Below are positions 1 through 11,647 of a stretch of 64,000 nt of DNA, piece after piece. Position 1 is the first letter of the stretch. The number at the start of each line of letters is the position of its first letter. A model generated the notes under the pieces. It saw only the letters and a list, made by a program, of their open reading frames with translations, was not told the origin of the DNA and ran no database searches. A program made the translations under genes and the position numbers. Source of the DNA: Aegilops tauschii subsp. strangulata (Eukaryota; Streptophyta; Magnoliopsida; Poales; Poaceae); contig NC_053037.3 of the NCBI RefSeq assembly GCF_002575655.3, forward strand, positions 47,961,242 to 48,025,241, in the 5' to 3' direction.

Positions 1-31
1 TTGGCATGCAGGATATTCTAATGCGCAGATT

Positions 32-2420
32 ATGATGGCGTTATCACTCAAAGATGTACCGAACAAGGACTTCATTTTTTTGAGATTAAATAGATGTCAA
101 TTATGTTTTCGGTCATCGCACCCTGGACTGGACTGCCCTACATTATCCTGCGTAAGTTGCATTGATTTGGGTTATACTTGCAGTAATCATAATGCTGTCA
201 GGAGATCTTGCCGCAAATGCTTTTCTCATTTGAACGAGAGTAGCGCATGCACTATTGGGCCTCGGTGTCGCATTTGTTTGCAATTGGGCCATATGGGCTG
301 GCAATGTTTTCGTCCGAAGGATGCACATGCACCTATGGTGTGGAAATAGAAAAGCTCGGGCGTTGGGATTGGCCTACAATAGGGTCGACCGAATAACTGG
401 CGTAGAAAATCCTGGAAACCGAATATGAGAGATAAGAGCTATAAACAAGTTTGGATTCCTAAACAGTTGGAGAGAGAAGCGCAGGTTTATCCCAATGTTG
501 ACCAAAATACCCCGAACGCGCTCCGCATTCTACACAGATAATCGCAACGACTCCAGTTCCCAAAAACCTCCCCCTGCTCTCGTCTGCTCCGCCACCCTGC
601 AACTGTGCTCCCAAATCCTCTGCTTTCTCTGTCCCCAGCACCATGGCGAACCTGCCCGTGCTACCCTACCAGTTCGTCCCTGGCGTCATGAACATCCAGC
701 AGGGACCAGAAGGAAGGCTGCAGAGGAATATGATGGTGGTGGACGATCCTCCGCTCGACCACGCGAGGTTTGCTTTGGTCTTTGTAGTTCCTCCTCCTCC
801 AGATCTGCAAAGAGAGGTTGTTCTTGCTGAGGTTAGGAGAGTTCTGAGGGATGATCATGATGCGCATACAACTGAGGGGGAAATCTATCCTTTTTGCATT
901 GGGTTAGTCTGCTTTGAAGATAGAATCATCAGAGATGCTATGGTAGATTTGGGGGAACAAACGTAGATGAACACTCTAACTTCTATTTGTTGCGTCATGA
1001 TGATGGTCCGAACATGAGGCGCCCGATTATTGAAAGAGAAGCCTGGGTTATGTTGCTTGGTTTCCCGCTAGATTATCAAACGGAGCATTATATTATGACG
1101 GTCGTGTCGTGCTTTGGTAGATGTATGTTTTGGCATCGTCCGGGCCACAAGAAAGCGAGAGTGCTGGTCAGAGTTCTGATTAATGAGCTCAAATCGGTGC
1201 CATTCAGCCTAGTTATCAAGAGGTTCACGGATATCAGTGGCTTCAAATCATGGAATGTACCTGTGTATGTGCTCAACGGTAGAAACCCAAGTCCAGGATT
1301 GGAAGGGAATGAGGATGATCTTCCTCCTATGGGGGCCTCTCCACACCCCACCCAGCTGCCCTTTCTGAATGCAATGCAGCAAGCTCAACACAACGCTCAG
1401 GTGTGGCAGTTGGAGAATGCCGCGAACGCTTGGGAAGCTACTCCTGTACCACCTCCGCCTCAGCAAGGCTGGGGAGAATGGCCAGTTCTACCCCCAGTGC
1501 CGCAGCAGTACCAGGGCTTTAGTTATCGTCAGTTCACTGGTTATGAAGGGCCCTCGATGATGGATGGTATTCAGACAGCTGACTCTGGTTTTGATGATGG
1601 TTTGTGCTTGTGGAATGAGCATGTGCATATGGTGGAGCATGGTGTTGAAGATGTTTTGAATGGGGGACAGGAAAATGAGTTCAGTTTCATTCAAGTCAAT
1701 GCCCATACTGTTGAGGTGGAAATGCCTAGGGAAATGACCCTTCTAGAGTTCTTGATTCACTTCTATGCAACTATCTACACTCCCAGGATTGAGTGGAAGC
1801 GCTCTGAATCTGATTGGCTGAGTTTTGCAGGTGGATTGCAATTATTTCTGAAAGAGCTTGTGCATGTGGCTTGCAACACTAGATTTCCTTTCTCACCTTT
1901 TGTTGCAGACAGTCAGGTCATCTATTGCAGTAAGGAAGTTTGGTCAGTTTGCAACAACTTCTTTGTAGTGGGTGAGGATAACTTGTGTGCCATGCAGCAG
2001 GGCAACGCTATGGACTTCTCTTTCTCTGACAGTGCTGTGGACCAAGATGAAGAATGCGAGGAGATGGTGCTTGATACTGTCACATCTCGTAAGAGACGTC
2101 GCCCTACTGCACCTTTGAATGTTACGCAAGTTCGTCGCAGTGTCAGAGCTACGAGATACCTGGGATTCAAAGCACCATCTATGTCTGAGAAAAGAAAGAA
2201 AGAGTCACATGTCAAACCTAGGCAGGTTCCTGAGATTGGTGGCTGTCACGCGGTTCAAGACATGGAAGATCAGCAAGAGCCAAAACAAGCCCCTCCTCCT
2301 CCAACTCCTGTTAAAACACTGCAGCTTCTGGGAGTCAACACTTGTGGAATCCCTCCCGAGGAAATCACTGAAGATAAGCTGATGAAGGCAGTGGAGGAAC
2401 AGAACCTTGACGGCGCTTAA
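32..2420 (+). pseudogene. LINE ORF1 (gag-like nucleic-acid-binding protein), broken
   Basis: This is the ORF1 region, read in three frames (about 32-349, 643-966 and 987-2420). The first part has clustered Cys/His knuckles (CQLCFRSSHPGLDC, CRICLQLGHMGWQC) that probably bind RNA. The second begins MANLPVLPYQFVPG and runs into the conserved stretch of grass LINE ORF1 proteins near WVMLLGFPLDYQT (about 1045). The C-terminal part is low-complexity, rich in Pro, Gln and acidic residues, with a basic patch (SRKRRRPTAPL) near 2090. In the retrotransposition cycle it would coat the LINE RNA. At least two frameshifts separate the parts. The order of zinc knuckles before the conserved block suggests rearrangement or decay; I cannot tell which. 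Confidence 0.8.
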
Positions 2421-2506
2421 GTGTCTACTTTTATCTAAGCTACTTGTTGTGTGCTGCTTCATTTTGCTTGCTTTATCTTTCCCTGAATTTTATTTCTGTT
2501 AAGACC

Positions 2507-5500
2507 ATGTCATCAGTACTTTGGAACATCTTATGTTGGAATATTCGTGGTATCAATTCAGAACCTAAATGCTTAGCTCTTCGTAACAAAATTGATGAGT
2601 CAAACTGCTCAATTGTGTGTTTGCAAGAGACGAAAAAAGAGGATTTTGATCATTCTTTTTTGAGGAAATGCTGCCCTATAAGGTTTGATAAGTTCGAATA
2701 TGTGCCTTCTGTTGGGGCATCGGGAGGCATTATAATTATTTGGTGTAGCAGTCAATTTTCCGGCCAGGTAATTCATAGCTACCATTATGCTCTCACAATT
2801 AAATTGACTTCTGTTCTATCTAACTAGTCTTGGAAGTTAACAAATGTTTATGGGCCGTGTGAGGGACCAGAGATGGTGGAATTTACTCAGTGGTTTGAAG
2901 GTATTGAAATTGAAGTGGATGAGTTATGGTTATTTATGGGCGATTTTAATTTCATGAGATTGTTGGATGACAGAAACCAAGAGGGGGGCGATATCGATGA
3001 TGTTTTAAAGTTTAATGAGATTATTAGCTCGTTGGCTCTTCCGGAATTGCCGATCAAGGGACATAAATACACATGGAGTAATATGCAACAAATGCCGTTA
3101 TTAGAACAATTGGATTGGTTCTTCTCATCGCCCGAATGGATTTCTGTTTTCCCTAATACTGTGGTAAAACCCCTGTCTCGCCCAATTTCTGATCACATCC
3201 CCTGTATGCTTTCAGTGGACACATGTATACCTAGAACTAAAATCTTTTGTTTCGAAAGCTTCTGGCCATCTCATCCTGGTTTTTTAGACGTAGTTAGGAA
3301 CTCTTGGTCAGCTCCAATTAAAGCCAGTTCTACTGCAACTAAAATCTCGGCTAAGCACAAAAGGTTGCTTTATGCGCTCAAAACTTGGAGTAAAAAAATC
3401 TAAGCTTAGCCTTCTTATTGAAACTGCAACAGAGTTTTAGTGTAATTTGACAGTCTTGAAGAGCTACGACAGTTATCTGTGCCTGAAAGGAATTTTAGGG
3501 TGATTTTAAAGAAGCACCTTCTTTGACTACTGAAATACCAGAGTGATTACTGGAAAAAACGTTGTACTTATCGATGGGCAGTTAATGGTGAGGAAAATAC
3601 AAAATACTTCCACGCTCGTGAACCGGAGAGATACAGGAGGAACTCAATAACTTCTCTTTTGATGGAAGATGGCACTTCTACTGAAAATCACAATGACAAA
3701 GCTGCGGCATTTTATGAATGCTTTAAGAAACGAATGGGGGTCTCTAATGCCACAACATATGATTTCGATATGTCAGAATTAATTCAACAATACCCCGGTC
3801 TGTCTAAATTATCGGAGCCTTTTTATCATGAGGAAATCGATAGGGTAATCAAACTTATTACAGCCGAGAGGGCGCCAGGGCCAGATGGTTTTGATGGGCA
3901 TTTTCTTAAAGTCTGTTGGGAGATTATCAAGGAAGACTTTTACAATCTTTGTAATGATTTCTGGGAAGGTTCGGTAAACATTAATTGCCTTAACACCTCT
4001 CTAATAACGCTCATACCAAAAAAAGTTACGCCAGAAACAGTTAATGACTATCGTCCAATTTCACTCCTCAATTGTGTGCTCAAAGTTCTAACCAAAATAC
4101 TAGTAGAGAGATTGCAAAAGTGGATTCTGAAAATTGTACATTGTAACCAATACGGATTCATCAAATCTCGAATGATACAAGATTGCCTGGGCTGGCCTTT
4201 GAATACATACACCATTGTAAACAATCCAAGAAAGAAATTGCTATCATAAAATTAGACTTCGAGAAGGCTTTCGACACTATGGAACATGACTTTATCCTCA
4301 ACATTTTAAAGTGCAAAGGTTTCGATGATCGATGGTGTAAGTGGATAAAAATGATCCTGGACTCTGGCACATCTTCAATCCTTTTAAACGGAGTACCTGG
4401 GAAAGAATTTAAATGCAAAAGAGGTGTTCGTCAAGGGGACCCTGTGTCTCCGCTCCTATTTGTCATTGTCGTGGATCTTCTTCAATCCTTGATCAACAGA
4501 GCTTGGGAGGAGGGGCATATTAAACTTCCAATGGATCAACCTGCATCGGAGCAATATCCAGTTATTCAATATGCCGACGACACGATCATTGTGCTGCTGG
4601 CCGAAAATGATCAACTGCACACCCGAAAATGATCAACTGCACACCATAAAAGCTATTCTGGACTCCTATGCTAGGGCAACGGGGCTAAAAATTAATTACG
4701 GGAAATCTTAGTTAATGCCCATAAATGTGAATGATGAGAAAGCTCAACGGCTAGCGCTAGAGATTGGTTGCCAAGTTGGAAGCATGTCGTTCACATACTT
4801 GGGGCTTCCTGTAGGCACCACGCGACCAACTGTGAGAGAGTTAATGCCACTGGTTGATAGAATTGAAAGGAGACTAACAGGTACAGCCATCTGGCTCTCC
4901 TATGGTGAACGAGTGCAACTCATTAATTCAGCACTATCATCTCTGCTCTCGTTTGCCATGTGTGTTCTCAAAATCCCTCTGAAGTTAATTGATAATTTTG
5001 ATCGGGCAAGACGCCATTGCCTTTGGAGAAAAGTACTGGATCGAGATGCAAAAACTCATTCATTGGCCGCTTGGGATTTAATCTGCAGACCTAAGAAAAA
5101 AGGTGGTTTGGGAGTTCTGGATCTCAAAGCCCAAAATAAGGCATTACTTCTAAAGTATGTACATAAATTCATTCACAAGACTGATGTTCCATGGGTTATG
5201 TTAATCTGGAATGCATATTATGATCAAGGTGCCCCACATGCAAAACCAGCCTGTGGATCTTTTTGGTGGAAGGATTTTTTTGCTAATGGATATATACAGA
5301 GGTATCACATCATGTCTACCCAGGGCTGGGGACACGGTTCTTTTTTGGAAAGTTCTCTGGCATAATGATACAATTCTCATGGATTCCCATAATCATTTGT
5401 TTTCATATGTTCATGATGAGGATTTATCGCTGGCTCAATTCCAATCAAATTCAGACGTGTCATCTTTATTTCATCTACCCCTATCCATTGAGGCTAGAGC

Positions 5501-6080
5501 TGAACTAGATGATATCATGCTTGTGGTTAACTCCATGACACTGGATCATCTAGGTGTCGATGAATGGATTCTTTGTTGGGGAGATGAGCAATTTAAACCC
5601 AAAAAGTTCTACAGGTTTCTCTTCTGAAATGTGACTACCCCTAGTTTTGTAACCTCAATATGGAAGTCAAAATGCATCATGTGACACAAAGTTTTTGCTT
5701 AGTTGATGCTAATGGACAGGGTCAACACAAGAGATATGCTTTTAAGAAGACACTTTAATATCGGAGAGGACCACTCTTGTTGGATGTGTAACACTGTTGA
5801 TCTGGGAACAAACAAGCATCTTTTTTATGACTGTCAATTTGCTAAGAGGTGTTGGGATTTAATTGGAGTTGATTGGGGAGCAAATGATGATATCCAGATA
5901 ATGTTTCATACTTCAATTACAACTTGGCGCAAACCTGCCTTCAAAGAAATCACTATACTAGCAGCATGGAACATTTGGAAGCAAAGAAACAAAGTTGTGT
6001 TTGATGGGGAGGTGCCATCTCATGCTGACTGGTTGAGGATGTTTAAGAATGACTTAGAAATCCTAATTTATAGGACTTAG
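2507..6080 (+). pseudogene. LINE ORF2: APE endonuclease, reverse transcriptase, zf-RVT (broken)
   Basis: The start MSSVLWNILCWNIRG at 2507 is the usual beginning of the apurinic-type endonuclease domain of plant LINEs; QETK near 2620, GDFN near 2940 and SDHIP near 3188 are its catalytic blocks. RT follows at about 3660-4640 ([40 protein letters not shown], and the catalytic YADD at about 4570). A zinc-binding RT-associated domain is at 5703-6080 (CWMCNTVDLGTNKHLFYDC). The protein would nick DNA and copy the LINE RNA. It is disabled by an in-frame TAG at 2825, a frame break after about 3400, another near 4185-4240, a 22-bp duplication at 4601-4644, a stop near 4709, and breaks near 5330 and 5627. 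Confidence 0.92.
4601..4644 (+). repeat. Perfect 22-bp tandem duplication inside the RT domain
   Basis: The unit ccgaaaatgatcaactgcac plus ac occurs at 4601-4622 and is repeated exactly at 4623-4644. Twenty-two is not a multiple of three, so it shifts the frame directly after the YADD block. It looks like a repair or slippage scar. Confidence 0.95.
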
Positions 6081-6322
6081 GGGGAGGTTGCTACATTTAT
6101 AAAGGGGCTGATCCAAACCTTGACAATACACTAGGGTACCTCTGTATAAAGTTGTAGTTTAGCTCTGATGTCCCCCCCCCCTCTTAGCCAAGGGCTATGT
6201 AAAAAATGTAAATTGTAACCACTCCTTTTCTTCAATAAAGCAACAGTAGGAGCCTCTCCTGCTGTTATAATGTTAAAAAAAACCACAAAGTGCTAGATGT
6301 AAAATACATCAGCCGCTCATCT

Positions 6323-6398
6323 CTGAACTTAACTGTCGAAACTGAATTTAACTGTCAAGACTGAACTTAACTGTCGAAACTGAATTTTGCTGTCGAAA
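6323..6398 (+). repeat. Four tandem 19-bp units (ctgaacttaactgtcgaaa)
   Basis: Units ctgaacttaactgtcgaaa, ctgaatttaactgtcaaga, ctgaacttaactgtcgaaa and ctgaattttgctgtcgaaa follow each other without spacers. Short repeats of this kind are common in the subterminal regions of plant DNA transposons, where transposase binds. Confidence 0.9.
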
Positions 6399-6453
6399 CT
6401 GAACGCACTAGCAAGGTGAGGCTACACGTTAGTCGACTGACTTTTTCATCTCT

Positions 6454-6840
6454 GGTCAGTCGATTTTGTAGCCGTTGGATACGAAATCAAGGGCCTACAG
6501 TTCATCTTCAACCTCCACCCCACTGAGCCGCCAGCCACCACCGGCCAAACAGTAGCCCCACGCCGCCCGCGGCCGGCGGTGCGCCGCCCTGCCTGCCCCG
6601 AAAACACTCCCCACCGCCGGTCCGCCGCCGCCCCGGCCATCCCTATAGGCCCCCCCGTGCCGAGCTTTTTCTCCGGCGATCCCCACGCCACCGCCCCACC
6701 ACCGCCGGCGACCACCGCCCCCACCCTGAACCCTAAGATAGATAGTGGGGTACCTCTCCGGCGAGCCCCCCTCCCCGCTGCAGCTGGTTCTTCCTTCACC
6801 CCGGCGAGCCCCCCACCCCCTGAAAATCGACTGACCAAAA
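6454..6840. repeat. Short inverted repeat bracketing the GC-rich block
   Basis: The sequence ggtcagtcgatttt (near 6456-6469) has its exact reverse complement aaaatcgactgacc near 6824-6837, and gtcgactga recurs outside both arms. The arms enclose the GC-rich block. They could be the termini of a small element or a MULE that captured GC-rich sequence. No clear target duplication was seen. Confidence 0.55.
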
Positions 6841-7915
6841 GTCGATTCGGTCGACTGAAGTATAGCTAAATCGGAGGAGCATCGCAAGCAAGAGCAAGAG
6901 CGAGAGCAGCAGCGCGAGCAAGATCAATAGAAAGAGCAGACCAGGCAGGGGACCGAGAGCAAGAGCAGAGCAGCAGCAGCAGCTCCTACTGATGTGGACG
7001 TCACCGCCGAGGGAGCGACGCCGTGGAGGAAGTGGCCGGCGACGCCGCCGTGGATGCAGCCGCGCCGTGTCGGCTCGGAACCGAGCACCGGCAGCACCGT
7101 GAGATCGAATCAAGAAGAAAATGCGGCAATTAGTGTACAACCTCTTTGGTGGCGCCGATTAGGCTGCAGCTTCATCCGAGAAAACGGTGATGATGATGCT
7201 CTTCCAGTAGTGCAGCTGAAGACGGTGGTGTGGGAATGGAGGTGGCGCGAAAGACGAAGGGAACGTCGGGGCAGCTCCTTGGAGGTGGAGGACGGGGTGG
7301 CTGAACTGGCGGGACGACGAGATCGACGACAGATCCTCATCCGGTACGGTGGATGAGGGACGTCGAGGTGTTGCTGTGGACGACGTCGTCGGGGAGGAGG
7401 CTCCAGCTGGGTGGCGTACGGAGGAGGGTGTGGGGCTTCGTCGCCGGTTTTCGTGGCCTCGGTGTACGAATGGGTGGGCGGATGGGATGGGAGTGGGGAA
7501 CCATGGCTTAGGGACGCGCTTGTCCGAAATGTGGGGTAAGTTACGAAAGTACCCCCACAGATTTGAGGCGGTTCTTTCGGTTCAGGGGTACCACGGGCAT
7601 TTCACGTGTCGGGATTTCACAGGAGGTGGGAGTTTTCACGTGCGTTGTAATTTTGGAATAGCAAGGCGCAGGTTGAGATGGAGGGAGTTGTCGGAGCACA
7701 ACGAGACAAAGATATATCTTAAATATTTTGGGGTAACAAGGCGCGAGTTGAAGAGGCGGGAGTTCCGCAGCACAATAGACAGAGACGCTAGATTGAAATA
7801 TCGGCATAACAAGGCGCGGCTTGAAATTTCTGGAGAATAAGCTTAATGTGTACCCAAAAAAAGACAATTTGCACCTCAACACGCACAACACACACACAAA
7901 CACCATTTAGACTAG

Positions 7916-10126
7916 AGTAAGGTACACGTGCATTGCACGCATGAGATTTGGCAACCAAATTATGAATAAATACCACATTATAGCATGTAAGCTTTGAGTC
8001 ATATATGCATGATGTAGATGTTTGTTTAATTCTTATAGTTCATTTCATTCAAAATCATCTAGTTTTTATAAGAAAGCTAATCTATTTTAAGATTCATGGA
8101 ATTGTGCGTTGTAAGACATAAAGTAAAAACAAATAATGGCAAATCATGTAGAAAAACATTTGGGCAATTCTGATACGGAAGATTCTAGAACAAAGAAGAA
8201 GTGCTTGTGTTTTGATGTTTGTGCATTATGCTTAAGTTCAACCATGGAGTCTTCTAGATTATACATGTGGCGAAATCTAGTGGAATCTAGATGATATCCA
8301 ACGGCCAGTAGTGCTCAAATTTGCCATCTCTGGACCATCGGATTCGCCTCATCCAACGACCATCTTTCAAAGTTAAAGTTACCCGCACACAATATAAAAA
8401 ATATAATATATATATATAGGGGTATAGATATAGATATGTGATGCGAAAGCCACCCATCATCTCCAATTAGAATAGTGTGTCCATGCACGGATGCGATGTG
8501 GCCAAACGATGTCTACCATCGGTATCTCAAATTCAAATCAGTCTGACCTTGTTCAATGTGTATACATTACAACATGCTCGTTTCCAAACCACACCGTGTA
8601 GATCTCCGTTATATTCATGCATGCATGGGTTTCAAACATCAGGATCTCTTATTCAAATATTTGAATTCAACTTTACATTGATTATGACCTCACCTAGTCT
8701 TTTACATCCACACAGTCGTCTTCTCTTTATAATTGTACCACTAACTTTCTCTCGTGCATGCATGCACACACACTACCAGTCGGCATTATCCATCGCACAC
8801 ATGCAATCTTTTTCTTCAGGTCGGTCTCCCATGAAGGCACACACCCACACACATCACCCTCTCCATCATATCGGGCATTCTTTATCTCTCACGCGTGCAT
8901 GCGCAACGATCGATGTTCCTCTATGTCTGTGTGTATATAGCTAGGTCTTTCATAGTTTTCCACACAAACCGATCGATCGATATATCCAGTGAGGTCTCAC
9001 CCTCTTTCCCACGTCCACATCGATCAATCTATACCTCTCTATATAGGATTAACATATATAGCTAATACACCCAAATTAATTATATATCCAACGCCCCCCT
9101 CTCATCATCCATGCCTTCCGCTTCATCTCTCAGACGCGCGCACAATGGCGAAGACAGGGGGCAGCAAGGGCCCTGCCCCGCCTAACATCATTATATATCG
9201 AGGCTAATATGAATGTGATCCTTAGACAATTGCTGCTAAAAATGGTTTAAGTTCATGAATTGACCCTCCTCGTAAAGGATTAGCAATGCTTGGCCCCCTA
9301 GCTCATTTATTTTTCATGGCTCCTCCACTGCGCGCAGCTGCGCACGTTCTCGCCCCCTCTCTCTAAATATCGATCTCGCACTTGTGCACTCCTTCATAAG
9401 TCTCCCTCCACTCGGCCCCTCGCACCATCTTCTAGCCCCCCACCGGATTTTGCCACATGTACAATCTAGTAGACTCCATGGTTGAACTTAAGCATAATGC
9501 ACAAACCTCAAAACAACAGTGGTTCTCCTTTGTTCTAGAATCTTCCGTATCATAACTGACCAAACTTTTTTTCTAGTTGAATTGCCATTATTTGTTTTTA
9601 CTTTATGCTTTACAACGCACAACTCCATGAATCATAAAATAGATTAAGGGCTTCTTTGAATCAAAGGATTCTCAATGGAATTTTGGAGGATTCTAATCCT
9701 TAGGAATTTTTCCTATCTTGGTTGTTTGATTCGTATGATTGTAAACCATAGGAATTTTTCCATATGATTCATTTGCACTAGATTTCATAGGAAACATCCC
9801 ATCCACTCAAACCTCTTTGAAAGAATTCTACGTTTTTTCTATGCACAATCAAACACTCGTACAATCCTGTAGGATTCAAGACAACATTCCACTATAATCC
9901 CATGTTTTTCCTATTCCCGCCTTTAGGAAATCATACGAATCCAAGAGGCCCTGGCTTTTTTATAAAAACTAATTGATTCTGAATGAGATGAACTATAAGA
10001 ATTAAACGAAGGTCTACATCAGGCATATATGACTCAGAGCTTACATGCTTTTTTTAGGGGAACTTGCCGCATTTATTCATAATTTGGTTGCAAAATCTGA
10101 TGCGTGCAATGCACGTGTACCTTACT
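7916..10126. mobile_element. Foldback DNA transposon with long terminal inverted repeats
   Basis: The left arm (7916 to about 8280) starts agtaaggtacacgtgcattg and is matched in reverse complement by the right arm (about 9460-10126), which ends cgtgtaccttact. The arms match over roughly 365 bp with scattered mismatches, apart from a 304-bp insertion in the right arm. The core (about 8280-9460) encodes no recognisable transposase. It holds a promoter-like stretch with TATA-like motifs near 8934 and 9037 and a short frame starting ATGGCGAAGACAGG at 9145. I found no clean target duplication (actag left, agtac right), so the superfamily is open; MULE-like or foldback are the best guesses. Confidence 0.8.
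9648..9951. mobile_element. MITE nested in the right arm of the foldback element
   Basis: The left foldback arm acts as an empty site: it reads, in reverse complement, aaatagattagctttcttat, while the right arm has 304 bp between agatta and gctttt. The insert starts GGGCTTCTTTGAATC and ends in the complementary GAATCCAAGAGGCCC. The termini and length suggest a Tourist-like (PIF/Harbinger) MITE. The flanking trinucleotides (taa, tgg) are not identical, so the duplication is decayed or the family differs. Confidence 0.8.
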
Positions 10127-10831
10127 AGTACTTCGAGTATGTGTAAAACACGTAAATTAGAATTCCAATGGCACGCTACACAGTGTCTCTCTTACAGTTC
10201 ATGAAGCCACGTGGCACATGTGGAGGCGTTGTCGCGACCTCCTTGTGTGGATTGATCACATTGACGTGCTGCTGGTTCCAGAAGAATGTACTTGTCCTCC
10301 CTGAGCCATACTGTCGGTACATGCATGAAGCAAATATGTGCACGCACGCCATGCAGGCACTCATTCCCTCGCACGCACACGCGGGTACACGGGCGGACGC
10401 AATTTTGTACCAAGATCCACCCCATATGATAATTTGACGCGTGTAAAGTCGTTCACTTCATTGATGGTCAATTAATACAGCGCATGCAAATTGAGTGGAC
10501 GTGAGGGCGGAAGAAAGACATTACTACTCCACTGCGCGCATGCGAGTAGTTAAATCATGGGTTGCTAGTAGTACTTCCATTGGTCTCCTTAGTATTTTGT
10601 GCCAATTTTTGACAGTAACATAATATTTACACATTTGAGCAGTGTAGTCTACTTAAAATTTATGTTCCACTAAACTCATCGGGAGCCGTTTCGGGCCTCG
10701 AAACCAAAACCATCAATTAATCTTTACCTTGTTCCCATCCCATTCGAAAGCCTGCTCACACCTACTAGTACGTACCAAACCTAAACGTGTTCCCACTATG
10801 CAGGTATTAGTACTAGTGCTAGTACTTAGGT
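10127..10831. other. Intergenic region upstream of the coiled-coil pseudogene
   Basis: No coding region or recognisable repeat is visible. The short open frames around 10168-10437 have unremarkable composition. The last part is presumably promoter DNA for the locus at 10911. Confidence 0.5.
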
Positions 10832-10838
10832 TATAAAA
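10832..10838 (+). promoter_or_regulatory. TATA box of the coiled-coil locus
   Basis: TATAAAA lies 73 bp upstream of the ATG at 10911 (atggccggtg), leaving room for a leader of about 40-50 nt. Spacing and sequence fit a plant core promoter. Confidence 0.6.
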
Positions 10839-10910
10839 AGGGGAACTACCTAACCGAAAATTACTCTACCTTTACTCCTCATAAGTGCTTCTTCTTCGTC
10901 CGTCCTTGCC

Positions 10911-11647
10911 ATGGCCGGTGAGCAGAGCTCTAGGTCGAGAACTACTCGTAACAAGGGAGCGGCAACCAAGGCTGCGGAAAAAAAGAGAGGGATCGCCGCC
11001 ACGCAGAGACCCCAAAAGATCTCTCACGGGCAGGCGATGGCTCCCAGGAGCGCCCTAGCCGCGGAGGCGAACATGTCGTGCCGGCGGTGCTGGAGTCGTT
11101 ATCCCTCGACGGCATGCCCGATCAGCTCAATAAGCACCTCAATAAGCAGAAGGAGTTCATCCAAGGCTTGGTGGAGCTGCTGAAGGAGAGCCTCGACGAC
11201 AAGCCCGCTGAGCTCAATAAGCAGGGGGAGTTGACCGCTGGCTTGGTGATGCTGCTGAAGAAGAGCATTGCTTCGGAGAAGAAGGCGACCGGTGAAATCC
11301 TGCAACTTCAGGAGGACAAGGCGAAGCTCTGCCACGAGCTCGACCTGTTGAAGGAGAAGAACGCCGGCTAGAAGAAGCTGCATGATAATAGTAGTTCCTC
11401 GATGAAGATGTTGTAGGCCCTCATCATGGAACAGAAGGAGGAGTTGGTGAAGCTCCGCATCGAGCACCCGACTGCTGTCAAGGTATGTAATGCGGCCGTG
11501 GAACGGATGATGAAGGCTCGCGTCGAGAAATCCCTCTTCATGGACAGAATGAAGAAGATGGCGGAGGAGACGCGCAAGGAGATGGAGGTCGTGGAGGCGA
11601 TGAAGAAGCAGTTACGACTCCGCGGCAAATTAGATCATTTGGGGTGA
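10911..11647 (+). pseudogene. Coiled-coil protein gene of unknown function, frameshifted
   Basis: A good ATG (gccATGGCC) begins a basic N-terminus, MAGEQSSRSRTTRNKGAATK, and reads to about 11073. There the sense shifts frame and continues VPAVLESLSLDGMPDQ. The rest is alpha-helical and heptad-like. It contains an internal duplication of about 30 residues (LNKQKEFIQGLVELLKESL and LNKQGELTAGLVMLLKKSI), then EEL/KKM-rich helices to the stop at 11647. Two further in-frame TAG codons occur at 11369 and about 11414, so at least three lesions disable it. The family looks like a cereal-specific coiled-coil protein; I do not recognise a function. A TATA box precedes it and the exonuclease locus follows on the opposite strand. 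Confidence 0.6.

Larger units (their letters stand above)
1..6282 (+). mobile_element. Plant LINE (non-LTR retrotransposon), 5'-truncated by window edge
   Basis: The segment reads in LINE order: ORF1 with zinc knuckles, then ORF2 with endonuclease, reverse transcriptase and a zf-RVT domain. The 3' end has an AATAAA-type signal near 6234 and stops in a short A-run at 6275-6282, as expected for target-primed reverse transcription. The 5' end lies outside the window, so target duplications cannot be checked. Both ORFs are broken by stops and frameshifts, so the copy is dead. Confidence 0.93.
6283..7915. other. GC-rich and low-complexity intergenic stretch, no convincing gene
   Basis: Directly after the LINE there are four 19-bp units (6323-6398), then a GC-rich block rich in CCG (about 6500-6820), a purine-rich AGC/GAG stretch (about 6870-6990), and open stretches in several frames to 7840. 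None shows a recognisable domain, and the GC-rich translations are Pro/Arg/Gly-rich as expected for chance. It may be the subterminal part of a DNA transposon or the remains of captured exons. Confidence 0.5.

Noticed and set aside
7349..7840. 163-codon open frame in the GC-rich stretch
   Set aside because: No domain and composition of chance frames in GC-rich DNA; part of it overlaps repeat-like gcgcagg/aacaaggcgc blocks.
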